This document shows, piece after piece, positions 50,253-59,001 of a DNA stretch of 64,000 nucleotides (its first letter is position 1; every line of letters starts with the position of its first letter). The notes beneath the pieces were generated by a model, which was not told the DNA's origin, did no database searches, and saw only the letters and a list, made by a program, of their open reading frames with translations. Source of the DNA: Kribbella kalugense (GTDB lineage Bacteria; Actinomycetota; Actinomycetes; Propionibacteriales; Kribbellaceae); contig NZ_SODF01000002.1 of NCBI RefSeq assembly GCF_004365875.1, forward strand, positions 2,726,982 to 2,790,981, given 5' to 3'. The position numbers and the translations under genes were made by a program.

Positions 50253-51113
50253 TCAGTTCACATGGGTCAGCTTGTCCGGGTTTCTGATCAGGTACAGCTC
50301 GCTGATCAAGCCGTCGCTGGTCTTCAGGAACGCGACCGTGTCGGGCTCGTCACCGTCGTACGCGATGTAGGCGATCTCGCCGTTCAGCGTCCCCATCCGG
50401 ATCTCGAAGTCCGGGTTCTCCGCGATGACCGCGAACAGCCAGCGGGCGATCTTGGTCGCGCCCTGGATCGGCCGCAGCGCCGCCTTCTTCTTGCCGCCGC
50501 CGTCGCTGATCAGTACGGCGTCCGGCGCGAGCAGCGCGACCACCTGGTCGAAGTCGCCCGACCCGGCCGCCTGCATGAACCGCATGGTCAGCTCGTCGTG
50601 GCGCGCCTTGTCGACGTGGTGTCGCGGCTGCCGCGCGTGGACGTGTTCGCGGGCCCGATGAGCGAGCTGCCGGACCGCGGGTTCGGACCGGCCGAGGGTG
50701 TCGGCAATTTCGTCGTACGGCAGATCGAAGACCTCACGCAGTACGAAGGTGGCGCGTTCGAGCGGAGAGAGGGTCTCGAGGACGACGAGCATCGCCATGC
50801 TGACCGAGTCGGCCATCTCCACCGCGGCCGCCGGATCGTCGTCCGAGGCGAGCGGCTCGGGCAGCCACGGACCGACGTACTGCTCCCGCCGGGCCTTCTG
50901 TTCCCGCAACCGGTTGAGCGCGAGCCGGGTGGTGATCCGGATCAGGTACGCGCGGACATCGCGGACGTCCTCGTGGTCGACGCCGGCCCAGCGCAACCAG
51001 GCTTCCTGGACGACGTCCTCGGCATCGCTCACGCTCCCGACCACCCGGTACGCCGCGCCGACCAGGACGGACCGATGCTCGGCGAACTCCCGAGCCAGCA
51101 GCTCGTCGGTCAC
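50253..51113 (-). CDS. ECF41-family sigma factor with SnoaL-like C-terminal domain
   Basis: 286 residues from a GTG at 51113. Sigma region 2 is visible as GSVSDAEDVVQEAWLRW and region 4 as LPYDEIADTLGRSEPAVRQL. A C-terminal NTF2/SnoaL-like domain of about 110 residues (RFMQAAGSGDFDQVVALLAP) follows, as in SigJ/ECF41 proteins, where this extension replaces an anti-sigma factor. The GTG overlaps the preceding decarboxylase-like gene's stop by 4 bp. That gene is the known ECF41 partner and likely target. Confidence 0.93.
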   Translation of the reverse strand: MTDELLAREFAEHRSVLVGAAYRVVGSVSDAEDVVQEAWLRWAGVDHEDVRDVRAYLIRITTRLALNRLREQKARREQYVGPWLPEPLASDDDPAAAVEMADSVSMAMLVVLETLSPLERATFVLREVFDLPYDEIADTLGRSEPAVRQLAHRAREHVHARQPRHHVDKARHDELTMRFMQAAGSGDFDQVVALLAPDAVLISDGGGKKKAALRPIQGATKIARWLFAVIAENPDFEIRMGTLNGEIAYIAYDGDEPDTVAFLKTSDGLISELYLIRNPDKLTHVN

Positions 51114-51664
51114 TTGACCGGCCTCAGTTCGCAGTACTCCTTGAAGCCCTGGCTGGTGAGGCCGACGGCGGCGTTCATCCGGGAGCGGAAGTTCTCCAGC
51201 GCCGCGACGGCGGTCAGCTCGACGAACTGCTCGTCGGTCAGGTCCCGCCGCAACCGCTCGACCTGCGCGTCGGTCACCTCCGGCGGGGTGGCCGTCATCG
51301 CCTCGGTGTAGTCCATCACCGCGCGCTCCAGATCCGTGTAGACGTCGCTGTCCCGCCACCTTGGCACATCCCGCAGCTTCACCGGGTCGACCCCCTGGTG
51401 ATGAAATTCCCAGTACCCGAAGTCCATGCACCAACTGCAGCCGATCCGCGCCGACGCCACCATCACGCTCAACGCTTTCAGGCCTGGATCCAGCGCCTTC
51501 CACTTCGCCGCCGACGTCTCCAGCAACGCCGTGGACACCAGCACCCGCCGATTGTGCAGCGCCGCCCTCACCGGATCCGGCACCTTCCGGAACTTCCGCC
51601 GGCTGCCCCACTCCACCAGCCGGACAAACCAGGTCCGCTCATGCTCCAGCCCGATCCGCGCCAT
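51110..51664 (-). CDS. Carboxymuconolactone decarboxylase/AhpD-family protein (ECF41 partner)
   Basis: 184 residues. CSWCMDFG carries a CxxC pair in an AhpD-like all-helical fold (VMVASARIGCSWC, then LTAVAALENFRSRMNAA), which in relatives is a peroxidase or disulfide redox site. ECF41 sigma factors are generally encoded next to a COE-type gene (carboxymuconolactone decarboxylase, oxidoreductase or epimerase), and this pair fits. An exact TGTCACA lies upstream. It is the first gene of the operon. Confidence 0.9.
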   Translation of the reverse strand: MARIGLEHERTWFVRLVEWGSRRKFRKVPDPVRAALHNRRVLVSTALLETSAAKWKALDPGLKALSVMVASARIGCSWCMDFGYWEFHHQGVDPVKLRDVPRWRDSDVYTDLERAVMDYTEAMTATPPEVTDAQVERLRRDLTDEQFVELTAVAALENFRSRMNAAVGLTSQGFKEYCELRPVK

Positions 51665-51696
51665 CTCACCCTCCAGAGTCGTCGTCCCCCCATGGA

Positions 51697-51722
51697 CACG
51701 CCCCGACCACCTCCATGTGACA
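51697..51722 (-). promoter_or_regulatory. Possible ECF41-dependent promoter
   Basis: On the minus strand, TGTCACA (51716-51722) is followed after 15 bases by CGTG (51697-51700). TGTCACA with a downstream CGTC is the known ECF41 promoter; the -35 part matches exactly and the -10 part differs in the last base. It lies about 33 bp upstream of the target start. Confidence 0.55.
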
Positions 51723-51748
51723 TGACCTGCCTCACACCATCACCAACA

Positions 51749-51787
51749 TTGGATATTCATTCGGGTTATGGCATACTCATTCATATG
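51749..51787 (+). promoter_or_regulatory. ARG boxes upstream of argC
   Basis: Two half-alike AT-rich sites, TTGGATATTCATTCG (51749-51763) and ATGGCATACTCATTCATATG (51769-51787), sit directly before argC. ATTCA-type motifs are the ArgR box of actinobacteria. The second reaches the start codon, so ArgR (encoded in the same operon) should block initiation when arginine is plentiful. Confidence 0.65.
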
Positions 51788-52816
51788 AGTTTGACGGTGG
51801 CGGTGGCCGGGGCCAGTGGGTATGCGGGCGGCGAGCTGCTCCGGTTGCTGAGTAGTCACCCCGAAGTCGAGATCGGCGCACTGACCGCCGGCGGGAACGC
51901 TGGTACGCCGCTCGGTGTCCATCATCCACACCTCGTGCCGCTGGCCGGGCGCATCCTGATCGAGACCACGGCGGAGAATCTCGCCGGTCACGACGTGGTG
52001 TTCCTGGCCCTGCCGCACGGACAGTCCGCCGGAATCGCCGACCAGCTCGGCGAGGACGTCACCGTGATCGACTGCGGCGCGGACTTCCGGCTGACCGAGG
52101 CCGAGGCGTGGATCGAGTTCTACGGCGGCGAGCACGCCGGCTCGTGGCCGTACGGGCTTCCGGAGCTCCCTGGTCAGCGGGACAAGCTCCGCGGGTCGAG
52201 CCGAGTCGCCGTACCGGGGTGTTACCCCACCGTCTCCACGCTCGCCCTGCTCCCCGCCGTACAGCAAGGTCTCGTCGATCCTGGCCAGCTGGTGGTGGTC
52301 GCGGTCAGCGGCACGTCCGGCGCGGGCAAGGCACCGAAGGCGCACCTGCTCGGGGCTGAGGTGATGGGCTCCGCGTCGGCGTACGGCGTCGGCGGCGTCC
52401 ACCGCCATACCCCGGAGATCGAGCAGAACCTCACGCCGTACGCCGATCAGCCGGTGAGCGTCTCGTTCACGCCGGTGCTCGTGCCGATGTCCCGCGGCAT
52501 CCTCGCCACCTGTAGCGCACCGGTTGCCGACAGCACCGACCTGGCCGCGCTCCGGCAGGCCTACGAAGATGCCTACCGCAACGAGCCGTTCGTGCACGTG
52601 TTGCCGGAAGGACAGTGGCCGCAGACGCAGGCCACCCTCGGCGCGAACACCGTGCAGCTGCAAGTCGCCCTCGACCAGCGCACCGGCCGCGCCGTCATCG
52701 TGGCCGCGATGGACAACCTCACCAAGGGCACCGCCGGCGCCGCCGTGCAGTGCATGAACCTGGCCACCGGTCTCGACGAGACCCTGGCCCTGCCTCTAGT
52801 AGGAGTAGCCCCGTGA
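51785..52816 (+). CDS. argC: N-acetyl-gamma-glutamyl-phosphate reductase
   Basis: 343 residues. GASGYAGGELLRLL binds NADP, the catalytic cysteine is in VPGCYPTVSTLALLP, and GGVHRHTPEIEQ holds the base histidine. It reduces the acyl phosphate made by ArgB in arginine synthesis. The ATG at 51785 gives the usual N-terminus. It heads the operon argCJBDFRH, and its stop overlaps argJ's GTG (GTGA). Confidence 0.97.
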   Translation: MSLTVAVAGASGYAGGELLRLLSSHPEVEIGALTAGGNAGTPLGVHHPHLVPLAGRILIETTAENLAGHDVVFLALPHGQSAGIADQLGEDVTVIDCGADFRLTEAEAWIEFYGGEHAGSWPYGLPELPGQRDKLRGSSRVAVPGCYPTVSTLALLPAVQQGLVDPGQLVVVAVSGTSGAGKAPKAHLLGAEVMGSASAYGVGGVHRHTPEIEQNLTPYADQPVSVSFTPVLVPMSRGILATCSAPVADSTDLAALRQAYEDAYRNEPFVHVLPEGQWPQTQATLGANTVQLQVALDQRTGRAVIVAAMDNLTKGTAGAAVQCMNLATGLDETLALPLVGVAP

Positions 52817-54015
52817 CCCTCGCAGTCACCCCTGCCACCCAAGTCGATCGGAGCGCCGGAGTCACCGCGCCGGCCGGCTTCCGTGCCGCCGGGGTGATCG
52901 CCGGGATCAAACCCGCCGGTACGCCGGACCTCACCGTCGTGGTCAACGACGGCCCGCAGGACGTTGCCGCCGGCGTCTTCACCACGAACAAAGTGAAGGC
53001 CGCGCCGGTGCTCTGGTCCCAGCAGGTCCTCACCGCCGGCAAGCTCAAGGCCGTCGTCCTGAACTCCGGCGGCGCCAACGCGTGCACCGGTCCGGAAGGT
53101 TTCCAGGACACCCACAAGACCGCCGAGAAGCTGGCCGAGGTGCTGGGCGTCGGCGCTGCGGAGATCGGCGTCTGCTCGACCGGCCTGATCGGCGAACGCC
53201 TCCCGATGGAAAAGCTCATCCTTGGGATCTCGGCGGCGGTGGATGCTCTCGGCAACGGTCTGGAGCATGGGCTGGCCGCGGCCACCGCGGTCATGACCAC
53301 CGACAACGTGCCGAAGCAGGCCGCGCTGAAGCACCCGGACGGCTGGAGCATCGGCGGGTTCGCGAAGGGCGCCGGGATGTGCGCGCCGAACATGGCGACG
53401 ATGCTCAGCGTCATCACCACCGACGCCGTACTCGATCAGCCGCACCTCGACCACGCCCTGCGGAACGCGGTCGGCAAGACCTTCAACCGGCTCGATGTCG
53501 ACGGCGGTACGTCGACCAACGACACCGTGCTCCTGCTCAGCTCGGGCGCGTCCGGGGTAACCGTGACACCCGAGGCGTTCGAGGCGGCGCTGACCGTGCT
53601 GGCTGCTGACCTGGTGAAGCAGTTGCAGGCCGACGCCGAGGGCGTCACGAAGCACGTCAGCATCACCGTGCAGGGTGCGGCGTCTGAAGCGGAGGCGCTG
53701 GCCGCCGCCAAGGTCGTTGCTGAGGACAACCTGTGCAAGACCGCGTTCTTCGCCTCCGACCCGAACTGGGGCCGGATCGCGATGGCGGTCGGCAACGCAC
53801 CTACTGCCTTCGACCCTTCGTTGCTCGACATCACGCTGAACGGCGCCGCGATCTGCGTTGCCGGCGGCAAGGGTGTCGACCGCTCCGAGGCCGACCTCAG
53901 CGGCCTCGAGATCGACGTGGTCATCGACCTGCACGCCGGCCCGGCCTCGGCAACCGTCCTCACCACGGACCTGTCCCACGCCTACGTCGAAGAGAACTCG
54001 GCCTACTCGTCATGA
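52813..54015 (+). CDS. argJ: Bifunctional ornithine acetyltransferase/N-acetylglutamate synthase
   Basis: 400 residues from a GTG at 52813 that overlaps argC. The self-cleavage site is in GMCAPNMATMLSVITTD, where the Thr after MA becomes the N-terminal nucleophile of the beta chain. It recycles the acetyl group from acetylornithine to glutamate, and in many actinobacteria also makes acetylglutamate from acetyl-CoA. GGTSTNDT is another conserved site. ATGA overlap with argB. Confidence 0.97.
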   Translation: MTLAVTPATQVDRSAGVTAPAGFRAAGVIAGIKPAGTPDLTVVVNDGPQDVAAGVFTTNKVKAAPVLWSQQVLTAGKLKAVVLNSGGANACTGPEGFQDTHKTAEKLAEVLGVGAAEIGVCSTGLIGERLPMEKLILGISAAVDALGNGLEHGLAAATAVMTTDNVPKQAALKHPDGWSIGGFAKGAGMCAPNMATMLSVITTDAVLDQPHLDHALRNAVGKTFNRLDVDGGTSTNDTVLLLSSGASGVTVTPEAFEAALTVLAADLVKQLQADAEGVTKHVSITVQGAASEAEALAAAKVVAEDNLCKTAFFASDPNWGRIAMAVGNAPTAFDPSLLDITLNGAAICVAGGKGVDRSEADLSGLEIDVVIDLHAGPASATVLTTDLSHAYVEENSAYSS

Positions 54016-54890
54016 ACACTCATGCAGACGCAGTTGAGAAGGCCGCGGTTCTGACCGAAGCGCTGCCCTGGCTGAAGCAGTTCCACGGCAAGACGGTCGT
54101 CGTGAAGTACGGCGGCAACGCGATGGTCGACGACAAGCTCAAGCAGGCCTTCGCGTCCGACATCGTCTTCCTCCGGTACGCCGGGGTGCGCGTCGTCGTG
54201 GTCCATGGTGGCGGACCGCAGATCAGCGAGATGCTCGGCCGGCTCGGGATCGACAGCGAGTTCCGCGGCGGGCTCCGGGTCACCACGCCCGAAGCGATGG
54301 ATGTCGTCGGCATGGTCCTGGTCGGCAAGGTCGGCCGCGAGTTCGTCGGTCTGCTGAACGCCCACGGTCCGTTCGCGGTCGGCATGTCCGGTGAGGACGC
54401 GGGCCTGTTCACGGCAGAGCGGCGTACTGCGCTCGTGGACGGCGAGGCTGTGGACATCGGTCTGGTCGGCGACGTGGTCGAAGTACGGCCGGAGGCGGTG
54501 GTCGACCTGATCGACGCCGGCCGGATCCCGGTGGTGTCGACGATCGCGCCGGACGAGGACGGTCAGGCCCACAACGTGAACGCGGACACCGCGGCCGCTG
54601 CGCTGGCGAGCGCGCTCGGTGCGGAGAAGCTCGTCGTACTCACGGATGTGGCCGGGCTCTACCGGAACTGGCCGGACAGCGACGAGATCATCACCCAGAT
54701 CAACACGACCGAGCTCGCCGAGTTGCTGCCGTCGCTCGCGTCCGGCATGGTGCCGAAGATGGAGGCCTGCCTGCGCGCGGTCGAGTCAGGCGTGTCCCGC
54801 GCGACCGTGATCGACGGCCGCGTGCCGCACTCGCTACTGCTCGAGATCTTCACCGACGCCGGAAGTGGAACCCAGGTGATCCCGTCATGA
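54012..54890 (+). CDS. argB: Acetylglutamate kinase
   Basis: 292 residues. KYGGNAMVDD is the ATP-binding start and VVVHGGGPQISEML the substrate loop; the later HNVNADTAAAALASAL is conserved. It phosphorylates N-acetylglutamate and is the usual feedback-inhibited step. The start at 54012 overlaps argJ (ATGA), and the end overlaps argD (ATGA). Confidence 0.97.
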   Translation: MNTHADAVEKAAVLTEALPWLKQFHGKTVVVKYGGNAMVDDKLKQAFASDIVFLRYAGVRVVVVHGGGPQISEMLGRLGIDSEFRGGLRVTTPEAMDVVGMVLVGKVGREFVGLLNAHGPFAVGMSGEDAGLFTAERRTALVDGEAVDIGLVGDVVEVRPEAVVDLIDAGRIPVVSTIAPDEDGQAHNVNADTAAAALASALGAEKLVVLTDVAGLYRNWPDSDEIITQINTTELAELLPSLASGMVPKMEACLRAVESGVSRATVIDGRVPHSLLLEIFTDAGSGTQVIPS

Positions 54891-56086
54891 CCGAACTGGT
54901 GACCGTCGACGGCACGCAGGCGGCTCTCGCCGAGCGCTACAGCGGTGCGCTGATGAATACCTTCGGGGCGCCGAAGCGGGTGCTGGTCCGCGGCGAGGGT
55001 GCTTACCTGTGGGATGCCGACGGCAACAAGTACCTCGACCTGCTCGGCGGGCTTGCGGTGAACTGCCTCGGTCACGCGCACCCGTTCGTGGTGTCTGCCG
55101 TGACGTCGCAGCTCGCCACCCTCGGCCATGTCTCGAACTTCTTTGCCTCCGCACCGCAGATCGCGTTGGCGGAGAAGTTGCTCGGTCTCTTCGATGCCCC
55201 GGGCAAGGTGTTCTTCACGAACTCCGGTACCGAGGCGAACGAGGCCGCGTTCAAGATCACCCGGCGTACCGGCCGGACGAAGATCATCTCGACCGTCGGT
55301 GCGTTCCACGGACGGACCATGGGCGCGCTCGCCGTGACCTGGAAACCGGCGTACCGCGAGGCGTTCGCGCCGCTGCCCGGCGACGTGGAGTTCGTGCCGT
55401 ACGGCGATGTCGAAGCGCTGGCCGCTGCCGTCGACGACGAGACGGCCGCCGTCATCCTCGAGCCGATCCAGGGGGAGAACGGCGTCGTCGTACCGCCGGC
55501 CGGATACCTGCAGGCGGCGCGGCGGATCACGTCGGAGCACGGCGCGCTGCTGTGGCTCGACGAGATCCAGACCGGGATCGGGCGGACCGGGACCTGGTTC
55601 GCCTTCGAGCCGGAGGGGATCACGCCGGACCTGGTGACAGTTGCCAAGGGCCTCGGTGCCGGCATCCCGATCGGTGCGTGCATCGGGCTGGGCGCGGCGG
55701 CGGATCTGTTGCAGCCCGGAAACCACGGTACGACGTTCGGCGGGAACCCGGTCGCGGCGATCGCGGGTCTGGCGGTGCTGACCGTGATCGAGCGGGACGG
55801 TCTGCTCGCCCAGGTGAATGCGATCGGCAACCATCTCGCCTCGTCGATCGTTGCCCTCGACCACCCGTTGATCGCCGGCGTCCGCGGTCGCGGGTTGCTG
55901 CTGGCAATCGAGTTGACCGAGCCGGTGTCCGATCAGGTGGCGGCGTTGGCGCTGGAGGCCGGGTTCGTGATCAACAATCCGATTCCGAACGCGTTGCGGC
56001 TGGCGCCGCCGTACATCCTGAGCAAGGCTGATGCGGACAGTTTCGTCGCGGCCCTTCCCGGGCTGCTCGACAAGGTGGAGGCGTGA
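54887..56086 (+). CDS. argD: Acetylornithine aminotransferase
   Basis: 399 residues, class III PLP aminotransferase. FTNSGTEANEAAFK and ILEPIQGENGVV are typical; the PLP lysine is in TVAKGLGAGIPIG, and LWLDEIQTGIGRTG holds the aspartate that contacts the pyridine nitrogen. It converts acetylglutamate semialdehyde to acetylornithine. It is coupled on both sides by overlaps (ATGA with argB, TGATG with argF). Confidence 0.97.
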   Translation: MTELVTVDGTQAALAERYSGALMNTFGAPKRVLVRGEGAYLWDADGNKYLDLLGGLAVNCLGHAHPFVVSAVTSQLATLGHVSNFFASAPQIALAEKLLGLFDAPGKVFFTNSGTEANEAAFKITRRTGRTKIISTVGAFHGRTMGALAVTWKPAYREAFAPLPGDVEFVPYGDVEALAAAVDDETAAVILEPIQGENGVVVPPAGYLQAARRITSEHGALLWLDEIQTGIGRTGTWFAFEPEGITPDLVTVAKGLGAGIPIGACIGLGAAADLLQPGNHGTTFGGNPVAAIAGLAVLTVIERDGLLAQVNAIGNHLASSIVALDHPLIAGVRGRGLLLAIELTEPVSDQVAALALEAGFVINNPIPNALRLAPPYILSKADADSFVAALPGLLDKVEA

Positions 56087-57054
56087 TGACCGTTCGGCCC
56101 GTGGGCGAGCGCAGCGAGTCCACCATCCGACACTTCCTGCGTGACGACGACCTTTCGCCGATCGAGCAGGACGAGGTACTGACGCTGGCCGCGCAGCTCG
56201 CGGGGGACCGGCACGGGCACAAGCCGCTGAGCGGCCCGAAGACGGTCGCGGTGATCTTCGACAAGACCTCGACCCGGACGCGGATCTCGTTCGCGGTCGG
56301 GATCGCCGAACTCGGCGGCGTACCGCTGATCATCGATGCGCAGACCTCGCAGCTGGGACGTGGTGAGCCGATCGCGGACACCGCGCGGGTGCTGGATCGG
56401 CAGGTCGCGGCGATCGTCTGGCGGACGTTCGGTCAGAGCCGGATCGAAGAGATGGCATCGGCGTCGCAGGTGCCGGTGATCAACGCTTTGACCGACGAGT
56501 TCCACCCCTGCCAGATTCTGGCCGACCTCCAGACTGTCCGTCAGCACAAGGGCGCGACGGCCGGGCTGAAGCTGGTCTACCTCGGCGACGGCGCCAACAA
56601 CATGGCGCACTCGTATCTGCTGGGCGGCGCGACCGCCGGCATGCACGTGGTCGTCGGCTCACCAGCGGAGTACCAGCCGGATCCGGCGATCCTGGCGCGC
56701 GCCGCCGAGATCGCCGCCTCGACCGGGGGATCGGTGTCGTGGACGGCGGATGCGATCGCGGCGGTCGACGGGGCCGATGTGCTTGCCACCGACACCTGGG
56801 TGTCGATGGGCCAGGAGGGCGAGGCGGCCGACCGTGAGGCGCCGTTCGTGCCGTACGCCGTGACCGAGCAACTGCTGTCGAAGGCGAAGACGGACGCGAT
56901 CGTGCTGCACTGCCTGCCCGCGTACCGTGGCAAGGAGATCGACGCGGCCGTCATCGACGGACCGCAATCGGTCGTCTGGGATGAGGCCGAGAACCGGCTG
57001 CACGCGCAGAAGGCGCTGCTGTCGTGGCTGCTGGCAAGGAGTTTCGAGGCATGA
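56086..57054 (+). CDS. argF: Ornithine carbamoyltransferase
   Basis: 322 residues from the ATG at 56086; a GTG three bases earlier is also in frame. STRTR binds carbamoyl phosphate, DEFHPCQILADL and HCLPAYRGKEID are the ornithine-site motifs. It makes citrulline. The stop overlaps argR's ATG (ATGA). Confidence 0.97.
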   Translation: MTVRPVGERSESTIRHFLRDDDLSPIEQDEVLTLAAQLAGDRHGHKPLSGPKTVAVIFDKTSTRTRISFAVGIAELGGVPLIIDAQTSQLGRGEPIADTARVLDRQVAAIVWRTFGQSRIEEMASASQVPVINALTDEFHPCQILADLQTVRQHKGATAGLKLVYLGDGANNMAHSYLLGGATAGMHVVVGSPAEYQPDPAILARAAEIAASTGGSVSWTADAIAAVDGADVLATDTWVSMGQEGEAADREAPFVPYAVTEQLLSKAKTDAIVLHCLPAYRGKEIDAAVIDGPQSVVWDEAENRLHAQKALLSWLLARSFEA

Positions 57055-57563
57055 CGATCGCCGTACCGACTACCAAGACCGCTCGTCAGCAGCGAATCGT
57101 TGATCTGCTGGGTCGGCAGCCGGTGCGGTCGCAGACCGAGTTGGCTGATCTGCTCGCTGCGTCCGGACTGGTTGTCGGGCAGGCGACGCTGTCACGCGAC
57201 CTGGTCGAGATCGGTGCGGTGAAGGTCCGGGACTCGACCGGTCAGCTCGTGTACGCCGTACCCGGCGAAGGCGGCGACCGTACGCCGAGAGCCGGTGAAG
57301 CGGCCGCCTTCGAGGCCCGCCTCGGTCGCGTCGCCTCGGAACTCCTGGTCAGCGCCGAGGGCAGCGCCAACCTGGTGATCCTGCGAACCCCGCCCGGCGC
57401 GGCCCAGTACTTCGCCTCGGCGATCGACCACGTCGGTCTGGACGACGTCCTAGGCACCATCGCCGGCGACGACACCGTCATGGTCGTCTCCCGCAACCCG
57501 GTCGGCGGCGAGGCACTCGCCGCCCGCTTCCTGTCCTTAGCTGCCCGCTCCGACCCCAAGTAA
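57051..57563 (+). CDS. argR: Arginine repressor
   Basis: 170 residues. The winged helix-turn-helix is at the N-terminus (SQTELADLLAASGLVVGQATLSRDL core of the ArgR DNA-binding domain, residues about 25-50). The C-terminal arginine-binding, hexamer-forming domain carries GSANLVILRTPPGAAQYFA and GTIAGDDTVMVV. It represses the operon through the ARG boxes before argC, so the operon is autoregulated. Confidence 0.96.
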   Translation: MTIAVPTTKTARQQRIVDLLGRQPVRSQTELADLLAASGLVVGQATLSRDLVEIGAVKVRDSTGQLVYAVPGEGGDRTPRAGEAAAFEARLGRVASELLVSAEGSANLVILRTPPGAAQYFASAIDHVGLDDVLGTIAGDDTVMVVSRNPVGGEALAARFLSLAARSDPK

Positions 57564-57575
57564 AGGAACTGAGAA

Positions 57576-58991
57576 ATGAGTACGGGAGAAAGCACTGCCC
57601 TATGGGGTGGGCGGTTTGCGGGTGGACCGGCTGATGCGCTGGCCGCGTTGAGCAAGTCGACGGACTTCGACTGGCGGTTGGCGCCGTACGACATCGCTGG
57701 GTCGAAGGCGCACGCGAAGGTGCTGCATCGGGCAGGTCTGCTGACCGATGAGGACCTGGCCGCGATGCTCGCCGGGCTCGACGGCTTGCTTGCTGACGTG
57801 CTGTCCGGGAAGTTCTTGCCGGCTCTTGAGGACGAGGACGTGCACACCGCGCTGGAGCACGGGCTGCTTGAGCGGCTCGGTGCCGAGCTTGGTGGTCGGC
57901 TGCGGGCGGGGCGTTCGCGGAACGACCAGGTCGCGACCCTGTTCAAGGCATACCTGCGGGAGCAGGGTCGGATCATCGGCCGCCTGGTGCTGGAGCAGGT
58001 GAACGCGCTGGCCGAACAGGCCACGCAGCACCTGGGCGTGGCGATGCCGGGACGGACGCATCTGCAGCACGCTCAGCCGGTTCTGCTGTCGCATCATCTG
58101 CTCGCGCACGCCTGGCCGCTGATCCGCGACCTCGACAGGCTCGCCGACTGGGACGCGCGCGTCGCCGCAGACTCGCCGTACGGCTCGGGCGCGCTGGCCG
58201 GTAGCTCGCTGGGGCTGGACCCGGTGTTCGTCGCTCACGAACTGGGCTTCACGAACTCGTCGGCGAACTCGATCGACGGCACGTCGTCGCGAGACTTCGT
58301 CGCGGAGTTCGCGTTCGTCACCGCGCAGATCGGCGTCGACCTGTCCCGGCAGGCCGAAGAGGTGATCATCTGGGCGACGAAGGAGTTCGGGTTCGTTCAG
58401 CTGGACGACGCGTTCTCGACCGGGTCGAGCATCATGCCGCAGAAGAAGAACCCGGACATCGCCGAGCTCGCCCGCGGCAAGTCCGGCCGGCTGATCGGGA
58501 ATCTGAGCGGCCTGCTCGCCACGCTCAAGGCGCAGCCGCTCGCGTACAACCGGGACCTGCAGGAGGACAAGGAGCCGGTCTTCGACTCCATCGACACCCT
58601 CGAGGTGCTGCTGCCCGCGTTCACCGGGATGATCCGGACGCTCCGCTTCAACACCACCCGGCTGGAGGAGCTCGCTCCGCAGGGCTTCTCATTGGCGACC
58701 GACATCGCCGAGTGGCTGGTCCGTCAGAAGGTGCCGTTCCGCGTCGCCCACGAACTGGCGGGCGCCTGCGTCCAGGCGTGCGAGAAGCGCGGCATCGAGC
58801 TCTGGGACCTGTCGGACGACGACCTCGCCGCCATCTCACCCCACCTCACCCCAGAAGTCCGCACCGTCCTCACCGTCAAAGGCTCCCTAGCCTCCCGCAA
58901 CACCCGAGGCGGCACCGCCCAACCCCAAGTAACCGAACAGTTGGCGGAACTCCGCACCCGCGCGGCGGAACACGCGGACCGCCTCGCTTAA
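57576..58991 (+). CDS. argH: Argininosuccinate lyase
   Basis: 471 residues. GSSIMPQKKNPD is the fumarase/aspartase superfamily signature with the catalytic serine loop, and RTHLQHAQP and AGRSRNDQV are conserved elsewhere in ArgH. It releases arginine and fumarate. It follows argR after 12 bp. argG, which often sits between them, is absent here. Confidence 0.97.
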   Translation: MSTGESTALWGGRFAGGPADALAALSKSTDFDWRLAPYDIAGSKAHAKVLHRAGLLTDEDLAAMLAGLDGLLADVLSGKFLPALEDEDVHTALEHGLLERLGAELGGRLRAGRSRNDQVATLFKAYLREQGRIIGRLVLEQVNALAEQATQHLGVAMPGRTHLQHAQPVLLSHHLLAHAWPLIRDLDRLADWDARVAADSPYGSGALAGSSLGLDPVFVAHELGFTNSSANSIDGTSSRDFVAEFAFVTAQIGVDLSRQAEEVIIWATKEFGFVQLDDAFSTGSSIMPQKKNPDIAELARGKSGRLIGNLSGLLATLKAQPLAYNRDLQEDKEPVFDSIDTLEVLLPAFTGMIRTLRFNTTRLEELAPQGFSLATDIAEWLVRQKVPFRVAHELAGACVQACEKRGIELWDLSDDDLAAISPHLTPEVRTVLTVKGSLASRNTRGGTAQPQVTEQLAELRTRAAEHADRLA

Positions 58992-59001
58992 GGTGCTGAG
59001 C

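Noticed and set aside
51398..51784. N-terminal extension of argC
   Set aside because: It is antisense to the decarboxylase-like gene and crosses the ARG boxes. ArgC homologues start at MSLTVAVAGASG.
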